Shown here: in pieces, positions 45,807 to 57,302 of the stretch | How the letters are laid out: each line of letters begins with the position of its first letter | Numbering within the stretch: the first letter of the stretch is position 1 | DNA from: Taxillus chinensis | Lineage: Eukaryota; Streptophyta; Magnoliopsida; Santalales; Loranthaceae | Length of the DNA: 64,000 nucleotides | Direction of reading: 5' to 3' | Assembly (NCBI GenBank): GCA_023512835.1 | Contig: CM042087.1 | Span: 7,260,550-7,324,549 of the forward strand | Translations under genes and position numbers: made by a program | The notes under the pieces: model-generated | What the model was told of the DNA's origin: nothing | The model's input: the letters and a program-made list of their open reading frames with translations, nothing else | Databases searched by the model: none

Positions 45807-48800
45807 ACTGTTGTTTTTCAGGAGCATCTCTGGAATGTACTACCGGATCACTTGAAGTTAAAGATCAATCAAAGCAAGTGGATCCTCGATACTGGATGCT
45901 CTGGACATATGACGGGTGATCAGACTTTGCTTGTAGAAGTTAATGAAAAATGAGGTCCATCCGTTTCATATGGTGACAACAGCAAAGGTAGGACTGTCGG
46001 GTATGGCACTTTAACCAACGGCTGTGTATCAATCACTAGAGTTGCACTAGTCGAGGGTTTGAAGCATAATTTGCTAAGTGTCAGTAATTTATGTGACAAA
46101 GGATTTACTGTTTCCTTTATGTCCAACACCTGTACAGTAAGGGAAAACTTATCCGGAGATGTTAAGTTATCTAGATCAAGAGATGGGGACATATACTCAG
46201 TGGTCTTAAGAAATAATTCTTCTGACCCTGTATGCTTCCTCACTAAAGCTTCAGATGAAGATAGTTGGTTATGGCACAAGCGATGCGCACATTTAAACTT
46301 TAAGTCACTGTCTAAGTTAGCAACACTTGATCTTGTCACTGGTCTACCTAAACTCGAATACTCCAGAGACACTCTCTGTCGAGAATGTCAACTCGGCAAA
46401 TAGACCAAACACAGCTTTAAGAGCAAATCAGTTAATTCAATAACTGCTCCTCTACAACTTCTTCATATGGACCTCTGTGGTCCTATTTCTGTTCCTTCGC
46501 TGGCTGGTGCGAGATATACCCTTGTGGTTATCGATGATTTCCCCAGATACACATGGGTGATGTTCCTAAAATCAAAGGATCAAACTTTTGAGCATCTTAT
46601 AGATCTCTTCAAGTGGATAAGCAACTCACAAGGACTGAGCATAAAGTGCATCAAGAGTGATCATGGTACAGAATTTGATTTTTCAGATATGAGATCATAT
46701 TGATCTGAACAGGGCATTCAGCATGACTTCTCTGCGCCCAGAACTCCATAACAAAATGGGGTAGCTGAGCGCAAGAATCGTACTTTAGTCGAGGCTGGCA
46801 GATCTATGTTAGTAGGGGCAACGCTTCCTCTCAGTCTATGGGCTGAAGCTGTGTCCACTGCCTGCTATGTTAAGAATAGAACTCTAATAAATAAATCTAC
46901 CATGAAAACACCCTATGAGATGTGGAGAGGACAAAAGCCTTCAATTTCACATTTCATAGCTTTTGGGTGTACTTGCTATATATTGATAAATGACAAAGAA
47001 TCCCGGAATAAATTTGAGCCAAAATCTGATGATGGGATTTTTGTCGGGTACTCATTACATAGCAAGGCTTATCGGGTCTTCAATAGAAAACTTTTTAAAG
47101 TTGAAGGATCTATCCATGTGACTTTTGATGAAGCTAATCTTGAATGGTCAAAAGTTGCTTCTTCAAGTTCTAATGTGCAGGTCCCGGACAGCAACATCGA
47201 TTACTCGAAGTTTATGAATGTTCCTGATACACATTCTGACCAACCACGTGGCATCAACGAAGCACAAAGAAATTATATGGATGATGCTACGGATGATTCG
47301 GACTCAGGACTACCGTTAAGCTCCGGACATACACCTATGGATACCCAAAATTCCGAAGCACCTTCAAGTCCGTCCGGACCAGTTAACACTGAAAGAAACA
47401 GTGTTGAAGAACCACCTAGTTCTACCGTACCTTCTAATACAGAAACATCTCGTCCAGAAGAAGCTCAACTAGCAGATACACCTGAACCACCTAACATGGC
47501 AGAGCTTCAAATTATTCAAGATCAACCATCACATGCACAGAATTACAGATGGACCCAAAACCATCCCTCAGATCAAGTGATTGGTGATCCTACTGTTGGT
47601 GTAAGAACAAGAGCAGCCACCTCCAACATGTGTCTTTACTCGTGTTTTCTATCTCAAATAGAACCAAAGGTGGTGGATGAAGCTCTTCGGGATTCGAATT
47701 GGATAGAAGCCATGCAAGAAGAGCTGAATCAATTTAAGAGAAATAATGTGTGGACTCTAGTACCAAGGCCTAAGTCTCAGCAAGTCATAGGAGTTAAATG
47801 GGTGTTCCAGAACAAGATTGATACGGATGGAATTGTAATCCAGAACAAAGCCAGACTGGTAGCCAAAGGATATCGTCAAGAAGAAGGAATAGACTATGAT
47901 GAGACCTTTGCTCCGGTGGCAAGACTTGAGGCAATCCGAATGTTTTGGCGTATGCTTCATATGAAAACTTCATAGTTTATCAAATGGACGTCAAGAGTGC
48001 ATTCCTGAATGGAGATCTTCAAGAGGAGGTGTACGTTGAACAACCTCCAGGTTTCATTGAACCCAAGGCTGGACATCTGGTTTACAAACTAAGGAAAGCT
48101 TTGTATCGATTGAAGCAAGCTCCAAGAGCCTGGTACGACACACTTTCGGAATTCTTACTCACTCATAACTTTCAAAAAGGGAAGATTGACACCACGCTAT
48201 TCTTACGGAAAGAGAAAGGACATACTCTGATCGTACAGATATACGTGGATGATATCATTTTCGAATCAACTAATCCGAAACTTTGTGATGAATTTGCCAA
48301 GTTGATGACTGGCAAGTTTGAGATGAGTATGATGGGAGAACTGTCCTACTTCCTTGGGATCGAAGTTAAACAACTTAAGGAAGGGACCTTCATAAACCAA
48401 GGTAAGTATACTCACGACTTAATCAAGAAGTTTGGTATGGAAGGTTCGACTCCCGTCAAAACTCCAATGTCAGTCAATGCCAAGTTAGACCCAGATGTTG
48501 ATGGCAAATCAATGAATGTGACTGAGTACAGAGGGATGATTGGATCCTTGATGTATCTTACAGCATGTCGCCCGGACATAATGTTTGCAACTTGCATCTG
48601 CGCAAGATATCAGGCGAATCCCAAAGAGTCACATATGCTTCATGTAAAATGGATATTAAGGTATCTCAAAGGGACAATTAATTTGGGCCTCTGGTACCCA
48701 AAAGAGTCCAACTTCGCCTTATCCGGATATTCTAATGCTGATTTTGCCAGGTGTCGCATAGACAGGAAAAGCACCAGTAGTACATGCCAATTCCTTGGAA

Positions 48801-49189
48801 ACAGATTGATCACTTGGTTCAGTAAGAAGCAGAATTCTGTATCAACATCTACTGCTAAAGCGGAATATATAGCTGCTGGGAGTTGCTGCGCACAGCTTCT
48901 CTGGATGCAAAGTCAACTTACTAACTACGGTTTCAACATGACATCTGTTCCACTCTACTGTGACAATACTAGTGCTATTGCTATCAGCAATAATCCCATC
49001 ATGCGTCCAAAGACAAAACATATTGAGGTCAGGCATCATTTCATTCGCGATCATGTTCTTAAAAAGCACATATCCCTGGAACATGTTGCTACTGAAGATC
49101 AACTGGCGGATATACTTACAAAGCCCCTACCTGATGTAAGATTTTCTGAACTTCTTCTCAAATTAGGTATGCTTGACTTTTCTGCATAG
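45807..49189 (+). pseudogene. copia C pol: protease, integrase, RT, RNase H (SIRE-like)
   Basis: Protease WILDTGCSGHMTGD near 45880. Integrase: HHCC WHKRCAHLNFK / CRECQLGK (46275-46400), catalytic D in HMDLCGPI (46463), D in IKSDHGTEF (46655), E in [13 protein letters not shown] (46760). After [15 protein letters not shown] comes a 150-residue acidic linker, then RT ([24 protein letters not shown] at 48242-48253, [17 protein letters not shown]) and complete RNase H (STAKAEYIAAGSCCAQLLWM, LADILTKPLPDVRF). Stops at 45951, 46402, 46702 and 46750, mostly CAA/CAG to TAA/TAG, and one frameshift near 47945. YGLKQAP reads YRLKQAP. The whole RT-RNase H from 47945 to 49189 is open. Confidence 0.92.
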
Positions 49190-50885
49190 CTTCTCACCTG
49201 TTATCCATCAGTAGTTGTTTTCAGAACATGCATTGTACTTTTATTGATAGTAGTAGATACATACTGATCTTAATGATGATCATACTTACTGTCTAATGTG
49301 CTTCATGCTTCTGATATTGATAGCAACTTCATATTTGGGAGGATGCTTGCGTTTCCCGACTGAAGTCATTTAAGCAAACATGATTAAAGTTTATATGATT
49401 AACCTCATTCTGGTTTCATGATCTTAATTTCCACTGATCACCACATGACAAATGTCTGTTCATTTAGATTACTTTATTAACATGTATTGTTGAAGAAATG
49501 AAATGGGTTAGCTCGGAATGCCTGGTGGATGAATACACAATCGCAGTCTGATCAGCTTCTGAAGTATAGTTTCCTAAAAGGATAGACCGTGCTGAATTTC
49601 TTTAAGCCGGAAAGGTCTACTGAGAGGATTGCACAATCTAAGGGGGAGAAAATGCTTTATAAATTATTCAAGTAATACCCCCCGTATGTGTCTCATGACC
49701 TCTTTCCTGGCTGTCTATTCGAGGGGGAGCCTTTCATTGAGAGGATCGAATGATCTACGGGGGAGCCTAAGCTTCATCTATTACCTCAGTAATAACCCCC
49801 TAATATGTCTCAGATACTCCCTCTTCTGAACCTTTACTTCCAGATTTAACTGGACATGCGTTGTTGAAACAGAATTGCGGCATGCTTGGATGTATTTTTT
49901 TCTTCAACCATGCATTTTAATCGGATAATCAACTGCTTGCTTTTGACATGTGTCCACTTCCTCATTTTTCACTCATGAATCCTAGTTTGGTCAAATCATA
50001 TAATTTTTTAATTAATCTTAGCTACGTCATTCAGTAGGACGGTTTTCGCTATGTTGACCTATATGAACTTGTGTATTTATTATCTGACATATGCCCTGAT
50101 TCAGTCACATTGATCATTCTCTAGTATGTATATGTCTATTTCATTCTTGGTAATGCATAAGTTCTGCTACTCATTAGTTCGGAAAATATAGCTCTTCACT
50201 GACTATTTTCTCCTATCCGTACTAATCCTTGCCTGTTAAGCTTTTGTACTTTTAGCTTATTTTTGTGAAGCTACAGGTTCAGATTTTCTTTGTACCCTTA
50301 TCGATAAATCCAGGCCATAGTCTTGGATTTGAAGTGTTGTGGTACTTCTCTTCTCTTCGACTTATTGACAGCAAAGGAATCTACTTCTCTTTAACCGCAC
50401 TCTGTTACTACGGACACGGTCTACTTTTCATCCGAATACTCGTCACTCGACTATCGTTAATTCCAGATGATTGTCGGTTCATTCCTTCGGACTCCTGACA
50501 CTGTCACATTGCGATACTTCATGTCTTATTATATATCACATGCTTTTGAGGAGGAATCATGATGATTCATTAAATGCATGTCTCGGGATGCACACACTTC
50601 CCCGGAAGGCAAACAGCTGTTACCCTTACTTGGTCATGCCGTCTCCACGTCATCTTTTAATTTGGAGGCGCATCGATATCAAGACTCATGACATCAGCCT
50701 GTCAAGCGGTTTACTATTTCACTCGCCACATTCCTAGACCCGCTGACATTTACGGACTCAGTCTTATATATTCTGGTCATTCCTGCGAAGCATGAGTGTT
50801 ACTCATTTCAAATCCCTAAAACTCTCGTTGCTCCTTCAATCCCTAAGACCTCGCCTTCCCTCTCGCCCTTCAACTTTCATCTACA
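49190..50885 (+). other. copia C spacer between pol and extra ORF
   Basis: 1.7 kb without coding signal. It contains three G-tract/C-tract units (49641-49684, 49721-49732, 49757-49803), the first and third with a GGGGGAG ... CCCCC pair. It has the TTTTGAGGAGGAATCATGATG block near 50547 shared with copy A. Confidence 0.72.
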
Positions 50886-53286
50886 ATGGCACCCAGAACC
50901 TCTCTTTCCGGTGTCAATCCCGGCCATCTGGTCGATTGGAGCGCTGTCTCCAACCCTCCGGACTGGTTTTCCCATCTTCGCCCTCTTCTAGAAGCCTCTC
51001 ACATACTCGACTTGATCTCCAATCCTGTCGATCTTCTTGTAGACGACATTCTCGAGTACTACCAACGGATCCGCCGTACCACCGACTCCATCATCTCCTA
51101 TGTTCGCGGTGAATCCATCATCATTACCCCCGACATTCTCCGCGCTGCTCTCAGCCTACCCCCCGGTGAACCACAGCGCCCCGATGCCGATCCCATGGCG
51201 GCTTCTATGGGTTGCACCTATAAAGGCAAGGAATACAAGGTGAAGTCCTTCCAAGGCCACTATCGCTGTATGGCGGTCATTCTGAGTTGCTGTTTACTGG
51301 CTCGCTCTGGACTCTATTCCGTACGATCTTCTTCTGGCCATGTACGGCGTTTTCGAAGGTCTTCCGATGGACTGGGGGACATTTCTATTCCGACTGCTGC
51401 AGACTAGACCCAAGAACCTTTCCTTCGGGTGCATCCTTAGCATTGTCTTCCGACATCTTCATCCGGACTATTTCGCCCGCTCTGATGCTGTTTCATTTCC
51501 TCCGGCTTATTACCTTCGCTATCTTACGCCTGATGGGAACATGACAACCCATCATCCCTCTGTAGCTCTCCGCCTTCTCCCTGCCACGGAACAACAAGGC
51601 AGTTCTGTTGGTGAGCCCTCCGACAGCCATGCCCCTGACGTCAGCTCCACTCACCGATCCTCCCGGATTCGGTCCGTTGCTGCAGCCTCCATTTCTCGGG
51701 CCTCCCAGCACAGCGTCCGCACCGAACCCTCCTAGGTTACGGGGCCATCTCAGCGCAGTGCCCCTAGAGCTGTTTCTTCAGCCCCTTCTGCTGCGGATGT
51801 CCCCACCCCCTCCACTTCCCGTTATTCTTTGCCGCGGTTGATACCGCCGTTGCTGCCGCAATTGCTGATGTCCCAGAATCTATTCCGGAAGCTCCTTTGC
51901 CTCCCCTACCTCAACCCCGAGACTACCTTGACCATCTCTCCGCCGACACCTTAACGGACCTTTGGCTCCGTTTCAGCCTTGCCCACACCGCCTCCATTCC
52001 TGACACCGATCTCCGGGTGTTTTACACACGCCATACTCAATCCCCGGAGACCATGATCATCTGGAATTTGGACCAAGGCTTTCTTACGCCCGCCTCCATT
52101 CCAGATGTGCCGTTCCCTAACCCCTCCAGCCCGGTCCATGCCGCACAGAGTCCTTCCCCCACTAAGACTAGACTTTCTTCTCCTGCTGTTGACATTCCCG
52201 TTGTTGACCTATCTGGTCAAAGCGGGTCCGCTGCTCCGGATGCCTCTGCTGCTCCGAATGCCCCTTCTGCTGCTACTGCTGATACTCCTACGGACTCCTC
52301 TTGCCAGCGCACTCCTGCTCCTGTTCATGCAGGGGAGTCATCCAAAGCTCAAGAGTTGGCCCTTGGGCGTGCTTCTTTTGGCATGGTCCACTCCGATGCT
52401 GTGCTCTCCGCCCAGCTGGACCGCCACGCCCAAGCTCAAAGCGCCCAAATATCCGCCATCGCCGCCAAGGTTGATGCTCTTGGCGCCCAACTCCTCTCCA
52501 CCCTCACCGACTCCTCGACCTCCATGGAACAGAAGATGGACCTAGTCGCCTTGTCCGTCCACTCCTTGTCTACCTCCTTTGCGGACCTGGCGCACACGAT
52601 GGCTTGCCCTCCCGTTGCTCCCCGGCGATCTGCCAAACCGGGGGAGGGAGTGTCATCTGATCCTTCTCCTCCTCCTGCATCAGAAACCTCCACTCGTGCT
52701 GAGAAGCGGCCTGCCTCTTCATTGCTTCAGGGAGTTCAAATCCCCAAACGTAGCCACTTCTCTCAGCCAAGCTCCTCAAGTGCAGCTCTTCCTTCATCCT
52801 CTCCATCCGCAGCTGACACCTTCCTCCCATCATATGCGGCTTGTGACCCTCTTGATGCGGACAGAAGCATGCGTAAGGTAATGCTTTCCTATGCTGCATC
52901 TTCTGCCGAGAGAAGATGTCTCTCTGACCTGTACCCCTTCTCCCCGGACGACATTCGGACCCTTTGTTCGGAGAAAGAATCAATGGGAACCACTGTGTCT
53001 CAGATTGACTGAAGTTGTGAAGAAATCCGGATTATATGAAAAGTTGGGCATCACTCCTTTGAGACCAACTGAGAAGCTGAAGGCGACATTCCGGGGCAAG
53101 AAGCAAGTGCCACAACAGCCAGATGGAGATAGCTGCGGAGCCTTTGTCTGTTACTTCATCAAGTCATTCTTAAGTGTGGACAAATCTTGGAGCCAACACA
53201 CCACTTATACGATGAAGCAGACAATGGAACTTAGAGAGAAAGCAGCAACAATGATCTTCAAGTATAGTAAGCCTTATGTACCTTAA
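50886..53286 (+). pseudogene. copia C extra ORF: plant-transposon domain, Pro/Ala/Ser region, partial Ulp1-like domain
   Basis: Start MAPRTSLSGVNPGHLVDWS. N-terminal domain: VRGESIIITPDILRAALSLP, KEYKVKSFQGHYRCMAVIL, then after a frameshift near 51310 MYGVFEGLPMDWGTFLFRLL, FRHLHPDYF, PAYYLRYLTPDGN. The middle from 51600 to 52300 is Pro/Ser/Ala-rich with TAG at 51733. A helical segment AQSAQISAIAAKVDALGAQL follows near 52440, then RPASSLLQGVQIPKRSHF and ERRCLSDLYPFSPDDIRTL. About 320 bp that encode the His and Asp of the C48-like domain are deleted near 52975; the Gln-Cys part QQPDGDSCGAF (Cys 53133-53135) and the end KYSKPYVP remain. It ends TAA at 53284. Confidence 0.78.
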
Positions 53287-53418
53287 TGAAAATCTTGTAT
53301 AAAGGCTGAATTGTATTCTGTTGCTGATAAATGAAAATGGTTGTCATGTGTATTCTATATCTTATCTTTTTGCACTGCTTACCATATCAGATTACAAAGG
53401 GTTTGGGCATATCCATAA
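53287..53418 (+). other. copia C 3' untranslated region
   Basis: 132 bp between extra ORF stop and PPT; includes ATTACAAAGGGTTTGG-type sequence shared with copy A (23450-23470). Confidence 0.7.
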
Positions 53419-53429
53419 TTGGGGGAGAT
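53419..53429 (+). promoter_or_regulatory. copia C polypurine tract
   Basis: TTGGGGGAGAT immediately before the LTR TG. Confidence 0.85.
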
Positions 53430-54835
53430 TGTTGGATCAAGCCCGAAATTTGGATAATGCTGATAAAGCCCTATGTAATTTGATTTGAGATCTTTTGTGT
53501 TTCTTTGATCATTGCAGAAGATATGTTATTAATCCGGAGATACACTCGTGAGAGCAAAGCTAAGGACAGGATACATAATCCTGATCCGGATAAGAGTGAG
53601 TGTCGTCAAACACTTGGTAAATAACCAAGTCACTAATACATACGGAATAAGGAACATTCGTGCAGACTAAGAACTTAAAAGCTACGGATTACGGAATCTG
53701 CTCTTAATGCCTCAAACGGACTAAGTCAAACTGATGCGAAGTAAGAATCTTGGTCTACAAGGTCGCACGGAGTAAAAGAGTCAACACGGAGCTAAAAAGT
53801 TAAGTCTTTCACTCAAATGAACTAAAGTGAAGAAGACCCGGAGTAAGGCATCCGAGTCTTCCATACATACGGAGTAAGAAAGTACTGATGCGGAATAAGG
53901 ACCCGAGTCTTTATTCGCATGGAGTAAGGAACTTAGATGCGGAGTAAGGAATCCGGACCACTCACTCATGCGGAGTAAGGATGTGCTAGTACGGAGTAAG
54001 CCATCCGATCCTTTAGACTCGCACGGAGTAAGGAACTTACATACGGAGTAAGGAACTTACATGCGGAGTAAGGAAGCGCTGATACGAATAAGCACTCCGA
54101 CCTTCTCATTCATACGGAGTAAGGAAGCGCTGACACGGACTAAGGATTCTAGTACCAAATAGATACGGAGTAAGCAACCACTGACACGGAGTAAGGTTCC
54201 GAGCTTCATTAGCTACGGAGTAAGGAAAATTACACCGGATCAAGAAGATGCTGCTTCAACTTAACCGCATTTAAGGTTATCAGCTCGTGGTGTTCCAATG
54301 TAAGACAAACTTGTTCAGAACCTGAAAAATCTTACACCTGGATCACCCGGATATGTGGACACAACTTTAATTATACTTGGGAACTCACAAAGGCACTTAT
54401 ACTCTTCAAGCCCAAGATCTTGAGCTCCACAAACCGCAGCAGTCAAGGCAGAGAGATTACCGAGGAATAGTTAGTGCTGAACGCATTCCGGGACTACAAG
54501 TTCCAAGGTTGTCCTTTAGGAATGTTTTTGTATAAATATTCATACTTGTATATTAAAGAGAGTGTGAGCAAGCCTGTATCAATCCTGTGCATGCACAAGA
54601 GTTCAAAGAGATAATATAGGCTAGAGTGTGAGTCCTTTCGTAAACAGAGTGTAAAAGAGTCTTGCTTCTATTTTGTTGTATTTATCGTTTGATAATAAAA
54701 CAAAATACTTCCACTATCTGGTTATCTTCCGCAGTGATTCTATCACTTAACTAGATAAGTGTTTGTGTCATAAGAGAATAAAAAGAGTTTGGATAAGAGC
54801 CTATTCACCCCCCTCTAGGCTCGAAGGGACCATCA
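53430..54835 (+). repeat. copia C 3' LTR
   Basis: 1406 bp, TGTTGGATCAAG to GGGACCATCA (the last unit mutated from CCAACA). GGAGTAAG-type array at 53637-54232 with about 20 units, G-box position changed to CACCTG (54335-54340), TATAAATA at 54531-54538, AATAAAAC near 54693, hairpin 54716-54757. Confidence 0.92.
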
Positions 54836-55196
54836 GACATGATCCCTACTGAGCTGTGGTTGCTCACCCCTCCCTCTATGTTGTGTTTTCTTTCAGGAAC
54901 ATACAGGTGTTAGGTGGGACCCCAAGGTGGAAGACCATATTTACTTTACTGTCTTTCATTTATGTTATTTTGTGGGAATTGATGTAACCCCAGTGGGGAT
55001 GGATTGAAAAGAGGATTTTGTTGTAATAAAGACTGGTTTGGAGTGTGGATTGCTTAATGAACATTACTTTCTTGAATGTGTTGAGGATGTTTAAAATGTT
55101 ATATTCGGGGTTTGCATTCTAACCCCTTTGCCCTCCATGTGGGTAAAAGGGGAGTCACGTACCAGTTTCCTCGAGTTGGAAATCCGAGGCATGACG
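54836..55196 (+). repeat. gypsy LTR fragment K, plus orientation
   Basis: Reads ATCCCTACTGAGCTGTGG, GCTCACCCCTCC, TTCTTTCAGGAACATACAGG and ends near GGCATGAC, i.e. the reverse complement of the 5' third of the J-type LTR. It is cut on the left by copia C. On its right is the Athila-like ORF in minus orientation, so this LTR interrupts that ORF. Confidence 0.8.
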
Positions 55197-55333
55197 AAGG
55201 GGTTGCTGTCTAAATAGGCAAAATGTTGGGCATGTTGGCTCTGAAAAACTAAACAGAGCATTCTGCCATAGACCTGTTTTGTCAAATTCTTCTTCCACCA
55301 TGTGAAAATGGCAATGGCCCAATCCACATTCAA
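55197..55333 (-). pseudogene. Athila-like element L extra ORF, distal fragment
   Basis: Minus-strand continuation of the ORF at 61251-61867 across element J (NVDWAIAIFTWWKKN, YGRMLCLVFQ). The reading frame continues exactly if one TTCAA duplication is removed. It ends at LTR K. It corresponds to the part of the domain after the RCLAHL block. Confidence 0.72.
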
Positions 55334-55655
55334 TGTCACGCCCCGGATTTCCAACCTAAGGAGACCGGAACTTTACCCTCCCTTTACCCGAGTTTGGATA
55401 AAGGGGGCAAGATACAACATGCCCACACAGAACACTACACCTCACAACAAATATTCAGAGAGACAAAATTATATATTTATTAAGTTCAAACCATTACAAA
55501 CGTGTCCAAACATACTTTTATTACATTAAACTCCTCATTACAATATCTCCCCACTGGGGTTACATCAATTACCATAAATTAACATAATCGAAAAGAAACG
55601 ATAAAGCAAATACGCTCTTCTACCTTGAGATTCCACCTAACGCCTGTAGGTTCCT

Positions 55656-56138
55656 GAAAGAAAACACATCACAGTAGGAGGGGTGAGCATCCGCTAACCC
55701 ATCCCATGCACCTATCATCTATATGAGAGTGTGTACAAGTGCAGTGACGTGGCAGAAACAAATAGCAAAGAAACACACCACACAAACGGGCGCAACCTCA
55801 GCCCCAGCCACACAAGCTCCACAGCCCCATAGGCTAACACTTTAACCACCTCAAGCAAGTGATTTAACCGCCTCTTCAGGCCACACAAGCTCCACCTCAA
55901 GAAAACACATCACAGTAGGAGGGGTGAGCATCCGCTAACCCATCCCATGCACCTATCATCTATATGAGAGTGTGTACAAGTGCAGTGACGTGGCAGAAAC
56001 AAATAGCAAAGAAACACACCACACAAACGGGCGCAACCTCAGCCCCAGCCACACAAGCTCCACAGCCCCATAGGCTAACACTTTAACCACCTCAAGCAAG
56101 TGATTTAACCGCCTCTTTAGGCCAATGATTTAACCGCC
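55656..56138 (+). repeat. 241-bp tandem duplication in J 3' LTR
   Basis: The unit starting GAAAACACATCACAGTAGG occurs at 55656-55896 and again at 55897-56138 with few differences. The other LTR has one unit with an internal deletion after 60302. Confidence 0.88.
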
Positions 56139-56836
56139 TCTCAGGCAAATAGTTTAACCGCCTCTCAGGTGAATAGATCCCACAGCCACACAGGCTAACA
56201 TAAACAGTCCCGGGCTCCCATAGCCACCGGGTTCAATAAAACAGGCCCGGGCTTCCACAGCCACCGGGTGTACAAGCAAACACGCAGCACACATGGTCAT
56301 ACAGGCATAACATCAAACACTTAATATGCATGGTCACACAGGCATAACTTCAAATACTTAGCATGCATACATTCACAGGCTCACAAACCCAGCCACATAG
56401 GTATAATCTCAAACACATAATATGGGTGGTCATTCAGACATATTATCAAACACATAACATGTGTGGCCTCACAGGCATAATATCAAACACTTAACATGCA
56501 TGGCCTCATAGGCATATATACAAATATCCAAGCAAAATACGCCATTGAAGGCCAACATCCATATAGGAGATCACACCTATATGGATTTACATATAGATAT
56601 ATAACCAAACAGCCACAGAATGCTTACCACAAGGCCAAAACCCTGGGATAGATTCAAGGAAACAGAACCCCTACCTTAAATATCCTCCATGATCTTGCCT
56701 CCACGCCTAACGCCGTCCAACCACGGGAATGACAATGGCAGCCACGAATTGGAGCTCTCTCTCTCTCTCTCTCTCTCTGCGACGGCTGCGGCGGTTGACA
56801 ACAAAAACCCTAAACCTAAAACAAAGAGAGCTCCTC

Positions 56837-56949
56837 CTTATATAGACCTCACTTATCAAAACGACGTAGTTTTGATAAATGAAATCCCACCATCAAAACG
56901 ACGTAGTTTTGATAAATGAAACACACCATCAAAACGACGTAGTTTTGAT
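56837..56949 (-). promoter_or_regulatory. J LTR TATA box and three ACGT palindromes
   Basis: Palindromes with core AAAACGACGTAGTTTT at 56854-56877, 56892-56913 and 56928-56949, next to TATATAAGG in minus sense. J's other LTR (60769-60897) has four positions, only one intact (60876-60897). Confidence 0.65.
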
Positions 56950-57302
56950 AAATAAAACATGAACTAACCACTCCGCTTTCACATAGGACAAAATAACCAC
57001 AATCCGAACGTGGTCATTGTCACACGCAGCCTCTACATGCTCCCACTTGAGCTCATTACACTCTCTAATAACCAAGCCACGAAGACTCGTAGAAACACTC
57101 CCTCGAAGACTCGCTAGAAACGCGGCCTCAAAGATCTGCCTCGAAGATCAAACCTTCAACCCTCAAACCTTCGAATTTTGACCCTCGGTCTTCGACCCTA
57201 CGACCCAAATCTTCAGGTCCTCCACCTTTCGACCCAAGCGTTCGCCCAGGGTATTGTTCATCTTCGTTCTAGCTTGTTCTACCCAAGACATGGGTCATTA
57301 CA

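Larger units (their letters stand above)
44820..54835 (+). mobile_element. copia copy C, 5' truncated, complete 3' end
   Basis: From the coiled-coil part of gag through pol, spacer, extra ORF, PPT and a complete 3' LTR (53430-54835). Followed by GACAT and a gypsy LTR (K), into which C had inserted. No 5' LTR present. Best copy here for the SIRE-like RT. Confidence 0.87.
55334..57302 (-). repeat. J 3' LTR
   Basis: 1969 bp. Contains a direct duplication of about 241 bp (55656-56138), three ACGT palindromes (56854-56949), TATATAAGG in minus sense near 56837-56845, a CT run (56754-56778) and a TTCGAA/CGACCC-rich stretch (57080-57245). Confidence 0.9.

Noticed and set aside
53637..54232. Regular short repeats with spacers, superficially CRISPR-like
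   Set aside because: Unit is only about 8-12 bp, imperfect, with variable spacing, inside a plant LTR; no prokaryotic context.
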